64,000 bases of DNA from Polyangiaceae bacterium UTPRO1. Its GTDB lineage: Bacteria; Desulfobacterota; Binatia; UTPRO1. The notes below the pieces were generated by a model, which searched no databases, had not been told where the DNA came from, and worked only from the letters and a program-made list of their open reading frames with translations. A program made the position numbers and the translations under genes. The stretch's first letter is position 1. Each line of letters opens with the position of its first letter. Below, piece after piece: positions 33,866 through 43,434 of the stretch. Location: the NCBI GenBank assembly GCA_002050235.1, contig MWST01000004.1, forward strand, positions 1 to 64,000, read 5' to 3'.

Positions 33866-34750
33866 TCAGGCGGATTCGTCCTCTCGCCTCGCGAGGAAGG
33901 CGATGGCGCCGAGCGTCACGAGCCCGGGAGCGATGAAGATCGCGGTGATGATCGGGACGAGGACGAAGAGGCTGGTGTTGGTCGGGACCGGACGGCACGG
34001 ACCGCCCGTGAGCTCGGGACCACAGAGTACGCCCGCGATGGCGCTGGCCGCGACGGCGTTCCACACCACGTGCTGCACCATGGCGAAGGCGAGCCCGAGG
34101 GCGGGCACGAGGCGGACGCCGGCCGCTCCGCGCCGGCGCCGGGCCCAGCCGAGCGCCGCTCCGGTCGTCGCCGTGAAGGCGGCGTGGTTGCCGCCGCCGA
34201 GGAGTGCGCGGACGTAGACGCCACGGAGAAGTCCCGCAGGTCCGCCCTGGAGGACTGCGAACGTCAGGTAGACGACGTTCTCGGTGAACGCGAAGCCGAT
34301 GCCGACGAGCGCGCCGAGGACCAGGCCGTCACGGGTTCCGTTGCAGCGATCGCGGCCGATGGCGACGACGAGGGCGAGGGCGAGGGTCTTTGCGATCTCC
34401 TCGACGGCGGGCGCTCCAAAGCTGGCTGCGAGCGCCCGCGCGTCGCCCCCGGGCACGACCGTTGCCGCCCATTCCAGGAGGCGCGTGTTGGCGCCGTGCG
34501 CGAGCCATGCGGCGCCGACGGCGCCGGCGAAGACAGCTCCCGCGAGTGTCGCCGCCGGTGCGCGCTCGCGGCGGTCGATCCACAGTACCGCGAGCGTGTA
34601 GAGCGCGCCGGGGAGCGCGGCGGCGGGCACTATCATTCCCGGTACGTCGGCGAGCGTCTGCCCGAACCAGATCGCCGGCCGGATGGCGGCGAGAGCGGTG
34701 ACCGCGAGCGCGATGCGGGAGGCGGGGCGATGCGAACGGGGCGGCGCCAT
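33866..34750 (-). CDS. PrsW-like intramembrane metalloprotease
   Basis: 294 residues from ATG 34750 with seven or eight hydrophobic helices. Metalloprotease hallmarks of the PrsW/CPBP-like group are present: [13 protein letters not shown] (EExxK), [13 protein letters not shown] (FxxxEN), [13 protein letters not shown] and QHVVWNAV with the later histidines. PrsW cleaves membrane-bound substrates such as anti-sigma factors. No sigma/anti-sigma pair is in the window. It is divergent from the hybrid kinase. Confidence 0.83.
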   Translation of the reverse strand: MAPPRSHRPASRIALAVTALAAIRPAIWFGQTLADVPGMIVPAAALPGALYTLAVLWIDRRERAPAATLAGAVFAGAVGAAWLAHGANTRLLEWAATVVPGGDARALAASFGAPAVEEIAKTLALALVVAIGRDRCNGTRDGLVLGALVGIGFAFTENVVYLTFAVLQGGPAGLLRGVYVRALLGGGNHAAFTATTGAALGWARRRRGAAGVRLVPALGLAFAMVQHVVWNAVAASAIAGVLCGPELTGGPCRPVPTNTSLFVLVPIITAIFIAPGLVTLGAIAFLARREDESA

Positions 34751-34937
34751 GCGGATCCGCCAGGAGCTAGCACATCCCAGCGACCCCCGGTCTATGGTGT
34801 CGCCACCGGCATCCGCCGGTCGACCGTCGAAAAGGTGCCGCTCGCCGTGGCGGGTAGCGCGCCGGCGCCCGCACGGCAGGCGGCTGCGGCGGGGGCACAG
34901 CACTTGCTCTAGGCATCTCCTCTGGAGCGGGACACGC

Positions 34938-37721
34938 GTGGCCCTGGTCTACGACGGAAGCATCCGAGCCGCCCTCGACGAGGAAAGCACGCCGCTCCTC
35001 GCCCGCCGCACGCTCGCCGTCTCCGTGCTCGCGGCCGCGGGTATCCTCGCCGGCATCGCGGTCGATGCCGCGCTCGGGCGCACGCTGCCGCCATGGGTGC
35101 TGCCGACCCGCCTGGCGGGAGTCGGCGCGTACGTGCTCGCCGCCGCGGTGCTGCTGCCGCTCACCCGCAGAGGCCGCTGGTGCGTGGTCGAGCGTGTCGC
35201 GGTGATCTGTGCCGGGCTCATGACCCTGGTCCCGGCGGCTATCGATCTCGCTGCCGGCAAGAGCATGATGACGCTGTTCGTCGCCGGCGCTCTCGCGCTC
35301 GCCGGCGCCATCGTCTTTCCCTGGAGCGTCAACGCGCAGGTGGCGCTGGCGCTGGTGAACGCGGGTGCGATCGGTGTGCACCTCGCCGTCGAGCCGGCGC
35401 TCTGGTCGGAATCGGCGAACCTGGTGCTCACGGTGGGGACGGTGCTGGCGGTGTCGGTGTACGCCGCGGCGACGCTCGACGCGCAGCGCCTGCAGCGCAA
35501 GGGCATGGAGATCTTGCAGGCAGGTCAGAAGCACATCCTCGAGCGGGTCGCCCGCGATGCGCCGCTCGCAGAGGTGCTCGACGAGATCCTGCGCGTCGTC
35601 GAGCAGCAATCGCCGGACGCGATGAGCGCGCTCTACCTCGCCGACGCGAGCGGCACGACGCTTCACCACGTCGCCTCGCGACGGCTGCCGCCCGAGATGC
35701 GCGCGATCAGCGAGACGCTGGCGATCGGTCCGGACGCCGGCTCGTGCGGATCGGCGGCGCACTTTCGCGCCCGCGTAGTGGTCGAGGACCTGGAGCGGGA
35801 TTCGTGCTGGGCAGCCTGCCGCGAGGTCACGAGGCGTGCCGGCGTCGTTGCGTGCTGGTCCGAGCCATTTCTTGCCAGCGACGGCCGCCTCCTCGGGACG
35901 TTCGTGATGTACTATTCGACGCCGCGTGCTCCGACACCGGCGGAGTGCGCGATGATCGAGGTCGCCGCGCATCTCGCCGAGATCGCGGTCGAGCGCAATC
36001 GGGCACGCAGCAATCTGGAACGCTACGTGGCCGACCTCGATCAGGCGCGCGCGACCGCCGAGGCGCACGCCGAGCGGCTGCGCGAGCAGTCGGTGGAGCT
36101 GGTCGCGGCCCGTGACCAGGCGCTGAGCTCGGCGCGCGTCAAGGCCGAGTTCCTCGCCAACATGAGTCACGAGATCCGTACGCCCATGAACGGCATCATC
36201 GGCATGACGGATATCCTCCTCGAGACCGAGCTCGACGCCGAGCAGCGCGAGCTCGCGCACACGATTCGGCGGTGCAACAACGCGCTGCTCGGCGTCGTGA
36301 ACGACGTGCTCGACTTCTCGAAGATCGAGGCCGGAAAGCTCACGATCGAGAATGTGCCCCTGAATCTCCGTCGGCTGATCGAGGAAGTGACGACCCTCTT
36401 CGCGCCGCAGGCGCACGAGCAGGGCCTCGAGATCGGAGCGGTGATTCCGCCCGACTTCCCGGAGCACGTGATCGGCGATCCCGGCCGTATTCGGCAGGTG
36501 CTCTCCAACCTCGTCGGCAACGCGGTGAAGTTCACCGAGCGGGGCGAGGTGGTGGTCACGGCGGAGGTACGCTCGGAGCGCGGGCAGTGGGTCGGCCTGG
36601 CGCTGCGCGTGCGCGACACCGGGATCGGCATCCCGGAAGATCGCCAGGAGGCGATCTTCGAGAGCTTCACGCAGGTCGATGGCAGCTCGACCCGCCGCTA
36701 CGGCGGCACCGGCCTCGGGCTCACGATCTGCCGCCAGCTCGTCGAGCTGATGGCGGGAAAGCTCGTCCTCGAGAGCGTGCTCGGCGTGGGGAGCACTTTC
36801 ACGGTCGAGCTCACCCTCGAGCGGCAGGCCGCCCCCATCGCGGTCGCCGAGCCGACGGCCGCGCTCGCCGGGCTCCGCGTCCTCGTCGTCGACGACAACG
36901 CGACCAATTGCCACATCGCGTGCCAGCACCTCCGTTCGTGGGGAGCGCGCCCGCAGGAGGCTGCCGACGGGTTGACGGCGCTGCGCATGCTCGGCGCTGC
37001 CGCCGCCGCCGGCGAGCCGTTCGGGCTCGTGTTCCTCGACATGCAGATGCCGGTCATGGACGGGGCCCAGGTCGCAGCCCGCATCCGCGCCGACCCCGCG
37101 CTTGCGGGGCTGCCGCTCGTGTTGCTCTCGTCGATGGGGGCGATGCGCGGCGGCGCCGAGGGGGCGCGCCGGCTCGGCTTCGACGTCGCCATGACCAAGC
37201 CCATCTGTCGCGGCACGCTCGAGGAGACGGTGACGGCGGTACTCGAACGACGGATCCCCCGGGTCGCTCCGGATGTAGCGGCGCCGCTGCCTGGTCCGAG
37301 CACGCTCGCGGTGCTGGTCGCCGAGGACGACGCCGTCAACCGCAACGTGCTCAGGCATATGCTGCAGTGGCTCGACTGCGTCGTCGACGTGGTTCCCGAC
37401 GGTCGCGAGGCGCTCGCGGCGGTGCAGGCGCGGGTCTACGACGTCGTCTTCATGGACGTGCAGATGCCCGGCATGGACGGCCTCGAGGTAACGCGGCGGA
37501 TTCGCCGGCTCGAGGCGAGTGGGGCGGCGGCCGCCGCGCGGGTGACGATCGTGGCGCTCACGGCCAATGCCCTCGAGGGGCAACGTGAACGCTGTCTCGC
37601 CGCCGGGATGGACGATTTTCTCGCCAAGCCGCTCTCGCTCCAGGCGCTGGCCGCGGCGATCGCCGAGCAACGGAGCCGGCGCGAGGCGGCCGAGCGGACG
37701 CCCGCCATCTCCGCGGCCTGA
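34938..37721 (+). CDS. Membrane hybrid sensor histidine kinase with GAF and two receiver domains
   Basis: 927 residues from GTG 34938. Order: about six N-terminal membrane helices (25-185); a GAF domain (about 215-350); coiled coil; HisKA with [15 protein letters not shown]; HATPase with [20 protein letters not shown] and [16 protein letters not shown]1 with [10 protein letters not shown] and [14 protein letters not shown]2 with [10 protein letters not shown] and [11 protein letters not shown]. Both receiver aspartates are intact. There is no HPt domain, so a separate phosphotransfer protein is needed if it works as a phosphorelay. Signal unknown. Confidence 0.94.
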   Translation: MALVYDGSIRAALDEESTPLLARRTLAVSVLAAAGILAGIAVDAALGRTLPPWVLPTRLAGVGAYVLAAAVLLPLTRRGRWCVVERVAVICAGLMTLVPAAIDLAAGKSMMTLFVAGALALAGAIVFPWSVNAQVALALVNAGAIGVHLAVEPALWSESANLVLTVGTVLAVSVYAAATLDAQRLQRKGMEILQAGQKHILERVARDAPLAEVLDEILRVVEQQSPDAMSALYLADASGTTLHHVASRRLPPEMRAISETLAIGPDAGSCGSAAHFRARVVVEDLERDSCWAACREVTRRAGVVACWSEPFLASDGRLLGTFVMYYSTPRAPTPAECAMIEVAAHLAEIAVERNRARSNLERYVADLDQARATAEAHAERLREQSVELVAARDQALSSARVKAEFLANMSHEIRTPMNGIIGMTDILLETELDAEQRELAHTIRRCNNALLGVVNDVLDFSKIEAGKLTIENVPLNLRRLIEEVTTLFAPQAHEQGLEIGAVIPPDFPEHVIGDPGRIRQVLSNLVGNAVKFTERGEVVVTAEVRSERGQWVGLALRVRDTGIGIPEDRQEAIFESFTQVDGSSTRRYGGTGLGLTICRQLVELMAGKLVLESVLGVGSTFTVELTLERQAAPIAVAEPTAALAGLRVLVVDDNATNCHIACQHLRSWGARPQEAADGLTALRMLGAAAAAGEPFGLVFLDMQMPVMDGAQVAARIRADPALAGLPLVLLSSMGAMRGGAEGARRLGFDVAMTKPICRGTLEETVTAVLERRIPRVAPDVAAPLPGPSTLAVLVAEDDAVNRNVLRHMLQWLDCVVDVVPDGREALAAVQARVYDVVFMDVQMPGMDGLEVTRRIRRLEASGAAAAARVTIVALTANALEGQRERCLAAGMDDFLAKPLSLQALAAAIAEQRSRREAAERTPAISAA

Positions 37722-37742
37722 GGGGGCGCCGCGGGATTCCCC

Positions 37743-37771
37743 TGTCACCCGCGCTGCGGATGGCGTAGGGT
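37743..37771 (+). promoter_or_regulatory. Candidate alaA promoter, nearly leaderless
   Basis: TGTCAC-N17-TAGGGT ends 6 nt before ATG 37778. No Shine-Dalgarno sequence is present. Confidence 0.35.
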
Positions 37772-37777
37772 AGCTGC

Positions 37778-39043
37778 ATGCCGAAGCTCGTCGTGTCGCA
37801 TCCGAAGCCGTCCGCTCCGCGCCGCGTGGTGCAGAAGTCCGCGAAGCTCGCGAATGTCTGCTACGACATCCGCGGACCCGTCCTCGCGCGCGCCAAGCAG
37901 ATGGAGGACGAGGGCCAGCGCATCATCAAGCTCAACATCGGCAACCCGCAGCCGTTCGGCTTCGAAGCGCCGGAAGAGCTCGTGCAGGACGTCATCTACA
38001 ATCTCCCGAACGCCGCCGGCTACTGCGACTCGAAAGGTCTCTTCGCCGCGCGCAAGGCCGTGATGCACTACACGCAGCAGAAGCGTATCGCCGGCGTCGG
38101 CATCGAAGACATCTACATCGGCAACGGCGTGTCCGAGCTGATCGGCATCAGCATGCAGGCGCTCCTGAACGACGGCGACGAGGTGCTGGTGCCGGCGCCC
38201 GACTATCCGCTCTGGACCGCCTCGGTGACCCTCGCCGGCGGCACCGCGCGCCACTATCTCTGCGACGAAGGCGCCGGCTGGCTTCCGGATCTCGACGATA
38301 TCCGCGCCAAGATCACGCCGAACACGCGTGCGATCGTCGTCATCAACCCCAACAACCCGACCGGCGCCCTCTACCCCGACGATCTCCTCATGGAGATCGT
38401 CGAGCTCGCTCGCCGGCACCATCTCGTCATCCTCGCCGACGAGATCTACGACAAGGTCCTCTACGACGGCGCCGTGCACACCTCGATCGCGGCGCTCGGC
38501 GAGGACGTGCTGACCCTCACCTTCAACGGGCTCTCCAAGAACTATCGCGCCTGCGGCTACCGGGCCGGCTGGATGATCCTCTCCGGCGACAAGTCGCATG
38601 CCCAGGACTACATCGACGGCTTGAACATCCTCTCGTCGATGCGGCTGTGCGCCAACGTGCCGGCGCAGTACGCGATCCAGACCGCGCTCGGCGGCTACCA
38701 GAGCATCGACGACCTCGTGCTTCCGACCGGCCGGCTCGGCAAGCAACGCGACGTTGCGCACGACCTGCTGACGTCGATTCCCGGCGTCACCTGCATGAAG
38801 CCGAAAGCGGCGCTGTACCTGTTCCCGAAGCTCGATTTGCGGCGCTATCCGATCGACGACGACGAGGCGTTCATCCTCGAGCTCCTCGAGGAGCAGAAGG
38901 TCCTGGTGGTGCAGGGCTCGGGCTTCAACTGGCCGAAGCCCGATCACTTCCGTGTCGTGTTCCTGCCGAACGTCGACGATCTCACCGAAGCGATAGGACG
39001 CGTCGCCAAGTTCCTCGACCACTACCACCGCCGGCACGCCTGA
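37778..39043 (+). CDS. alaA: PLP-dependent alanine aminotransferase
   Basis: 421 residues. Fold-type I aminotransferase, close in motif to E. coli AlaA: KLANVCYDIRGPVL, LNIGNPQPFGF, GYCDSKGLFAARKAV, YIGNGVSELIGISMQALL, VINPNNPTGALYP, FADEIYDK-like ILADEIYDKVLYDG, and the PLP-lysine site FNGLSKNYRACGYRAGW. It interconverts pyruvate and glutamate with alanine and 2-oxoglutarate. Monocistronic; cytoplasmic. Confidence 0.94.
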   Translation: MPKLVVSHPKPSAPRRVVQKSAKLANVCYDIRGPVLARAKQMEDEGQRIIKLNIGNPQPFGFEAPEELVQDVIYNLPNAAGYCDSKGLFAARKAVMHYTQQKRIAGVGIEDIYIGNGVSELIGISMQALLNDGDEVLVPAPDYPLWTASVTLAGGTARHYLCDEGAGWLPDLDDIRAKITPNTRAIVVINPNNPTGALYPDDLLMEIVELARRHHLVILADEIYDKVLYDGAVHTSIAALGEDVLTLTFNGLSKNYRACGYRAGWMILSGDKSHAQDYIDGLNILSSMRLCANVPAQYAIQTALGGYQSIDDLVLPTGRLGKQRDVAHDLLTSIPGVTCMKPKAALYLFPKLDLRRYPIDDDEAFILELLEEQKVLVVQGSGFNWPKPDHFRVVFLPNVDDLTEAIGRVAKFLDHYHRRHA

Positions 39044-39141
39044 CGGGCGAGCGCCGCGGCGGGATGCCGGTCGCAGCGGGTTCACGCCTGCGATCTCGAC
39101 GAACTGCAGGAGCTCGACGCCGGCGAAGCGCCGGCGCTTCA

Positions 39142-39450
39142 TCAGCGGATGGTGCGATCGCCCGACAGGCCTGCGACCTCCGGCTCCGCGGGTCCGGATC
39201 GACCGCGGTCGAGCTCGCGCCAGAGCCAGAGTGCCAGCCCCGCGAAGAGCGCTAGCGGGAGGATCGACAGCAGCACGGCGGTATCGAGATAGCTCGCCCG
39301 CGCCCGCTCATCGGCCGCGAAGCAGACGGGGCAGGCGAGGGCGGGTGCTGCTCGGCCGAGGACGGTGAGGGCGATCGTTGCGAGGAGCGCCGGGCGGCGC
39401 CGCCGGCGATCGTCGCGGCTGGCGGGGCGGCTGTGGTCGTCGGTGCTCAT
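39142..39450 (-). CDS. Small exported membrane protein with CPVC motif, last gene of the oxidase operon
   Basis: 102 residues from ATG 39450, overlapping the preceding stop as ATGA. A Lys/Arg-rich N-terminus and hydrophobic segment (ALLATIALTVLGRAAPALA) are followed at once by CPVCF, then a second helix (DTAVLLSILPLALFAGLALWL) and a charged cytoplasmic tail. The CxxC sits at the periplasmic membrane face, where metal binding or thiol chemistry for oxidase assembly is possible. I do not recognise a named family. Confidence 0.72.
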   Translation of the reverse strand: MSTDDHSRPASRDDRRRRRPALLATIALTVLGRAAPALACPVCFAADERARASYLDTAVLLSILPLALFAGLALWLWRELDRGRSGPAEPEVAGLSGDRTIR

Positions 39451-40043
39451 GCGAGGTAGACCACTGTGTACAGCACGGGCCATACGCCGACCACGAAGTA
39501 CCAGAACACCCGCGTCGCCGTGAAGGCGTCGGCCGTGAGATCGCCGCGTGCGAGGCGCTGGCGGGCCCACAGGAGCGTCGAGATCGCGGCCAGGGCGTGC
39601 GCCGCATGCGCGCCGACGATCAAGTAGAAGAACGATCCGTACTGGCTCGAGCGCATGGTGAGGCCGAAGGCCAAGAGGCGGGTCCACTCCAGACCCTGGA
39701 CGGCGACGAAGATCGCGCCGAGCAGCACAGCGCCCGTCAGGCGCCGCAGCGCCCGGCGGCGGCCGAAGACGGTCGCCGCCGCGCGGCCGGCGCTCGCCAG
39801 GGCGGCGCCGCTCGCCAGCAGCACGAGCGTGTTGAGCGCCGTCGCGACGACGGGGAGGCGCGGTTGGCCGGGGGGCGGCCAGCCGCGAGCGTGGCTGCGG
39901 GCGATCACGAAGGCGCTCACGAGCCCGGCGAAGAACATGATCTCGGTGCCGACGAAGATGAGCATGCCGGCGACCGCCGTGCGGATGCGCGGCGCCGACG
40001 GCGGACGCGTCGCGGCGACGATCGTGGTGGCGCTCGAGCTCAC
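39447..40043 (-). CDS. Second heme-copper oxidase subunit III-like membrane protein
   Basis: 198 residues from GTG 40043. Five hydrophobic helices and subunit-III landmarks: FVGTEIMFFAGLVSAFV, ALNTLVLLASG, GLEWTRLLAFG, YLIVGAHAAHALAAI and a C-terminal RVFWYFVVGVWPVLYT. It is shorter and more divergent than the subunit III at 40412. Two subunit III-like chains in one operon are unusual; this one may be a structural extra subunit. It lies 13 nt after the subunit IV gene. Confidence 0.82.
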   Translation of the reverse strand: MSSSATTIVAATRPPSAPRIRTAVAGMLIFVGTEIMFFAGLVSAFVIARSHARGWPPPGQPRLPVVATALNTLVLLASGAALASAGRAAATVFGRRRALRRLTGAVLLGAIFVAVQGLEWTRLLAFGLTMRSSQYGSFFYLIVGAHAAHALAAISTLLWARQRLARGDLTADAFTATRVFWYFVVGVWPVLYTVVYLA

Positions 40044-40056
40044 GATGCGCCCGGCC

Positions 40057-40401
40057 TCAGTGGTGCACCGGCGGCGCCGGGGGTGTGATCGGCAGGTGGA
40101 GCCAGTTCTGGCCCGCCGGCAGCATCACGTCGGGAGCGATGCCGGCGAACATCACCAGGACGAAGCCCAGCATCACGAACAGGATGTACCAGACGTAGCG
40201 CTCCTCGATGTTCAGGTGCATGAAATAGGCGGCGACCATCGTCGCCTTGACGATGGCGATGCCGAAAGCAGTGACCAGGGTGACGATGGGGTGGCCGAAC
40301 ATCGGTCCGAGCAGGCTGATCGCCAGCAGCACCAGCAGCGCCAGGTAGATGCGCACGTACGAGGGGTGGGCGCGATCGGCGTGAACGGCTTCGGAGCTCA
40401 T
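40057..40401 (-). CDS. Cytochrome c oxidase subunit IV-like protein
   Basis: 114 residues with three hydrophobic segments (IYLALLVLLAISLL, FGIAIVKATMVAAYFMHL, WYILFVMLGFVLVMF). KATMVAAYFMHL is the typical prokaryotic COX4/CyoD-like motif. It stabilises the catalytic core; it has no cofactor. It sits between the two subunit III genes and is read in the same direction. Confidence 0.86.
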   Translation of the reverse strand: MSSEAVHADRAHPSYVRIYLALLVLLAISLLGPMFGHPIVTLVTAFGIAIVKATMVAAYFMHLNIEERYVWYILFVMLGFVLVMFAGIAPDVMLPAGQNWLHLPITPPAPPVHH

Positions 40402-40411
40402 GTTCCGGTCC

Positions 40412-41008
40412 TCATTTGGCGATGTAGAAGAGCGGGAAGAGGAAGATCCACACTGCGTCGACGAAGTGCCAGTAGATGCCGATCAGCTCGACGCGGTGGA
40501 GGTTCCGGCCGCGACGGGCGTCGGCGGCGACGATTCCCATGATCACCATGCCGACGATGACGTGCAGGCCGTGCAGACCGCACGTGACGTAGTAGTACGA
40601 CCAGAACACGTCGCGGAAGATCGTGAAGCCGTGCGCGATCTCGTTCGACCACTCGAAGCTCTTGACCATGAGGAAGACGAGGCCGCCCAAGATGGTGAGG
40701 CCGAGGAAGCGCGCTGCCCGCGGACCGTTGCGCGCTTCCGCCGCCTGGTGCGCGAGCACGGCGGCGAGGCTCGAGGTCAGCAGCACGAAGGTGTTGAACG
40801 CGCCGGCGACGGTGTTGGTATGCGACGCCTCTTCCGCCCAGTGCGGGTGGTGCAGGCGCAGCATGACGTAGCTGCCGATCAAGCCGCCGAAGATGACGAT
40901 CTCGGAGGCGAGCACCCACCACACTGCGAGGCGGGCGGTGGGGATCCCGGTCGCGCTCCGGCCGGTGGCGATCGGGACGTGCGCGCGGACGTCGGCGGCG
41001 TGGCTCAT
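40412..41008 (-). CDS. ctaE: Cytochrome c oxidase subunit III
   Basis: 198 residues from ATG 41008, overlapping the subunit I stop as ATGA. It is the short five-helix form of subunit III: WWVLASEIVIFGGLIGSYVML, NTFVLLTSSLAAVLA, VKSFEWSNEIAHGF, YYVTCGLHGLHVIVGM, YWHFVDAVWIFLFPLFY. The conserved Glu and His residues of the family are present. Structural subunit that supports proton uptake by subunit I. Confidence 0.92.
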   Translation of the reverse strand: MSHAADVRAHVPIATGRSATGIPTARLAVWWVLASEIVIFGGLIGSYVMLRLHHPHWAEEASHTNTVAGAFNTFVLLTSSLAAVLAHQAAEARNGPRAARFLGLTILGGLVFLMVKSFEWSNEIAHGFTIFRDVFWSYYYVTCGLHGLHVIVGMVIMGIVAADARRGRNLHRVELIGIYWHFVDAVWIFLFPLFYIAK

Positions 41009-42723
41009 GCGCGGGGAAGCTCCTCTTGGTTCGGGACGTGCTGCGGCCAGTAGTCGAGATCGCGGTCGGGGACGCCGTACTCGTAGGGGCCGCGGTAGAC
41101 GGCCGGCATCGTCACGAAGTTGCCGTGCGGCGGCGGCGACGGCGCCGCCCACTCGAGCGTGTTCGCGTTCCAGGGGTTGGCGCCGACCTCCTCGCCGTGC
41201 CGCATGCTCCAGAAGAAGTTCACCAGGAAGACCACCTGGAACGCCAGCATGACGATGAGAGCCACGGTTGCGATCACCGCCAGGTGGTTCAGCCACGGCG
41301 TCGAGAGCTGCGGGAAGTTCTCGTACGAGTAGATGCGGCGGTGCTGCCCGGCGACGCCGGTCAGGAAGAGCGGGATGAAGATCAGGTTGAAGGGGATGAC
41401 GGTGCCCCAGAAGTGGATCTTTCCGAGCGTCTCGCTCATGCGCCGGCCGAACATCTTCGGGAACCAGTAGGTGATGGCGGCGAAGGTGCCGATGATGGCG
41501 ATCGGGAAGAAGGTGTAGTGGAAGTGGGCGACGACGAAGTAGGTGTCGTGCAGGTAGATATCGGTGGCGTTGGCGCCGAGAAAGATGCCGGTGACGCCGC
41601 CGATCAGGAACTCGGCGATGAAGGCGAGCGCCCACAGCATCGGCGTGGCGAACTCGATGGAGCCGCCGTAGAGCGTGGCGATGAACGCGAAGAGCATCTC
41701 GGCGACCGGAATCGAGATCAGCAGCGTCGTGATCGTGAACAGGTGCGCCATCCGCGGGTCGATGCCGGCCACGAACTGGTGGTGCGCCCAGACGAAGAAG
41801 CTGATGATCCCGGTCGCGATCGCGGTGCCGAGGATGGTCTTGTAGGCGAAGAGCTTCTTGCGGGCGAAGACCGTCAGCACCTCGGCGACGACGCCGGTCG
41901 CCGGCAGCAGCACGACGTAGACCTCGGGGTGCCCGAAGAACCAGAACAGATGCTGCCAGAGGAGCGGATCGCCGCCGGCCTTCGGATCGAAGAACTGCGT
42001 GCCTACCGTCTGGTCGAGGAACAGCATGACGGCGCCCGCGATCAGCGGTCCGACCGAGCCCATGAAGACGAGGCTCGCGATCACGATCATCCAGACGACG
42101 ATCGGAATGCGCATCGCCGTCATCCCGGGGGCGCGCGCGTTCATCACCGTCACCGTGAAGTTGATGCCGCCGAGCAGGAAGGCCACGAACTCGAGGGCGA
42201 CGGCGAGCAGCCAGAGCGGTGCGCCCCAGGGGGTATGGTTGTAGTGGGCGCTCGCCGAGAGCGGCGGGTAGGCCGTCCAGGCGCCGCCGAAGCCGCCGCC
42301 CGGGACCACCAGCGAGATCAGGATGATCACCACGCTCACGAAGAAGATCTGGTACGAGAGCCGGTTCAGCCGCGGAAACACCATGTCGTCGCAGCCGATC
42401 ATGAGCGGTATGAGGAAGTTCCCGAGCCCCGCTATCAGGACGGGCATCGAGACCCAGAAGATCATGATCGAGCCGTGGTTGGTGATGAGGGCATTGTACT
42501 CGCGGGCCGTGACCAGGCCGTAGAGCGGCACGGACTGGCCCGGAAAGGCGAGCTGCATCCGGAAGACGTAGGCCATGAAGCCGCCGATCAAGGCCATGGC
42601 CATGCCGGTGAACATGTATTGGAGACCGATCACCTTGTGGTCGGTCGAGAAGACGTAGCGGCTCCAGAAGCTCTCGGGCGCGTGCGCGACCGCGGCGCCG
42701 TGGGCGGGGGCAGGCATGCTCAT
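41005..42723 (-). CDS. ctaD: Cytochrome c oxidase subunit I, K-channel lysine replaced
   Basis: 572 residues from ATG 42723 (ATGA overlap with subunit II). Twelve helices. Metal ligands are intact: heme a His in ITNHGSIM; CuB His265 in GHPEVY with cross-link Tyr269 and His314/315 in WAHHQF; heme His in VAHFHY. The D-channel Glu267 and the D113 counterpart of the entry aspartate are kept. At the K-channel the usual VPTGIKIF reads IPVAEMLF (338-345), putting Met343 in place of the lysine, with Glu342 beside it. It reduces O2 to water and pumps protons. Confidence 0.95.
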   Translation of the reverse strand: MSMPAPAHGAAVAHAPESFWSRYVFSTDHKVIGLQYMFTGMAMALIGGFMAYVFRMQLAFPGQSVPLYGLVTAREYNALITNHGSIMIFWVSMPVLIAGLGNFLIPLMIGCDDMVFPRLNRLSYQIFFVSVVIILISLVVPGGGFGGAWTAYPPLSASAHYNHTPWGAPLWLLAVALEFVAFLLGGINFTVTVMNARAPGMTAMRIPIVVWMIVIASLVFMGSVGPLIAGAVMLFLDQTVGTQFFDPKAGGDPLLWQHLFWFFGHPEVYVVLLPATGVVAEVLTVFARKKLFAYKTILGTAIATGIISFFVWAHHQFVAGIDPRMAHLFTITTLLISIPVAEMLFAFIATLYGGSIEFATPMLWALAFIAEFLIGGVTGIFLGANATDIYLHDTYFVVAHFHYTFFPIAIIGTFAAITYWFPKMFGRRMSETLGKIHFWGTVIPFNLIFIPLFLTGVAGQHRRIYSYENFPQLSTPWLNHLAVIATVALIVMLAFQVVFLVNFFWSMRHGEEVGANPWNANTLEWAAPSPPPHGNFVTMPAVYRGPYEYGVPDRDLDYWPQHVPNQEELPRA

Positions 42724-43415
42724 GACCGGCTCCCGGCTGCCGCTGCGGCGACGGCGGTGTGCTCCCCGAGCCACGCGGCATGCTCCTCAGCCGATTCGAT
42801 GTGCAGCGCCGCCGGCATGAGCGCGTGCCCGAGACCGCACATCTCGGCGCAGGCGATGTCGAAGGTGCCGGTCTTGGTCGGGCGGAACCACCCCTTGATC
42901 ATGCGGCCGGGCACGGCGTCCTGTTTCAGGCGGAACACCGGGATCGAGAAGCTGTGAACGACGTCCTGCGACGTGAGCTCGAACTCGTACGTCGTACCGT
43001 TGCGGACGTGCAGCTCGTTGACGGTGACGACGTCGTCGGGCGTATCCAGCTGGCGGTCGGGTCCGGGATGGACGAACGTCCACGCCCACTGCTGCGCGAT
43101 CACGCGGATCGTCTCGTCGGGCGGCGGGATGACCTGCTTGACGTCGCGCCAGACCGCGATGGCGCCCGCGATCAGCACCACGTCGCAGGCGATCACTGCG
43201 TAGTGCGGCCACGAGATCCAGCGCTTCTCGTCCTTGGTCTCGCCGGCGACGTAGAGGCTGCGGACTCCGGGACGGCGCCGGAACTTGAAGATGAGGCCGA
43301 AGAAGATGCCCTGTGCGACCACGAACCAGACGCCAACGGTGTAGAATATGACGGCGAAGAGCCAGTCGATCTCGTCGGCGGACGTCGAAGCGGCGGGGAT
43401 GAGCCATTCCAGCAT
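42720..43415 (-). CDS. ctaC: Cytochrome c oxidase subunit II
   Basis: 231 residues. Two N-terminal helices (LFAVIFYTVGVWFVVAQG, YAVIACDVVLIAGAIAVW), then the periplasmic cupredoxin domain with IAQQWAWTFVHPG, DVVHSFSIPVF and the complete CuA site CAEMCGLGHALM. There is no fused cytochrome c domain, so the electron donor is likely the separate diheme cytochrome encoded upstream. GAGGAGG lies just before ATG 43415. Confidence 0.95.
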   Translation of the reverse strand: MLEWLIPAASTSADEIDWLFAVIFYTVGVWFVVAQGIFFGLIFKFRRRPGVRSLYVAGETKDEKRWISWPHYAVIACDVVLIAGAIAVWRDVKQVIPPPDETIRVIAQQWAWTFVHPGPDRQLDTPDDVVTVNELHVRNGTTYEFELTSQDVVHSFSIPVFRLKQDAVPGRMIKGWFRPTKTGTFDIACAEMCGLGHALMPAALHIESAEEHAAWLGEHTAVAAAAAGSRS

Positions 43416-43434
43416 GCGTCCTCCTCGCAGCGCC

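Noticed and set aside
34767..37748. Minus-strand frame of nearly 1,000 codons opposite the hybrid kinase
   Set aside because: Shadow of the kinase; His/Arg-rich composition with no domain.
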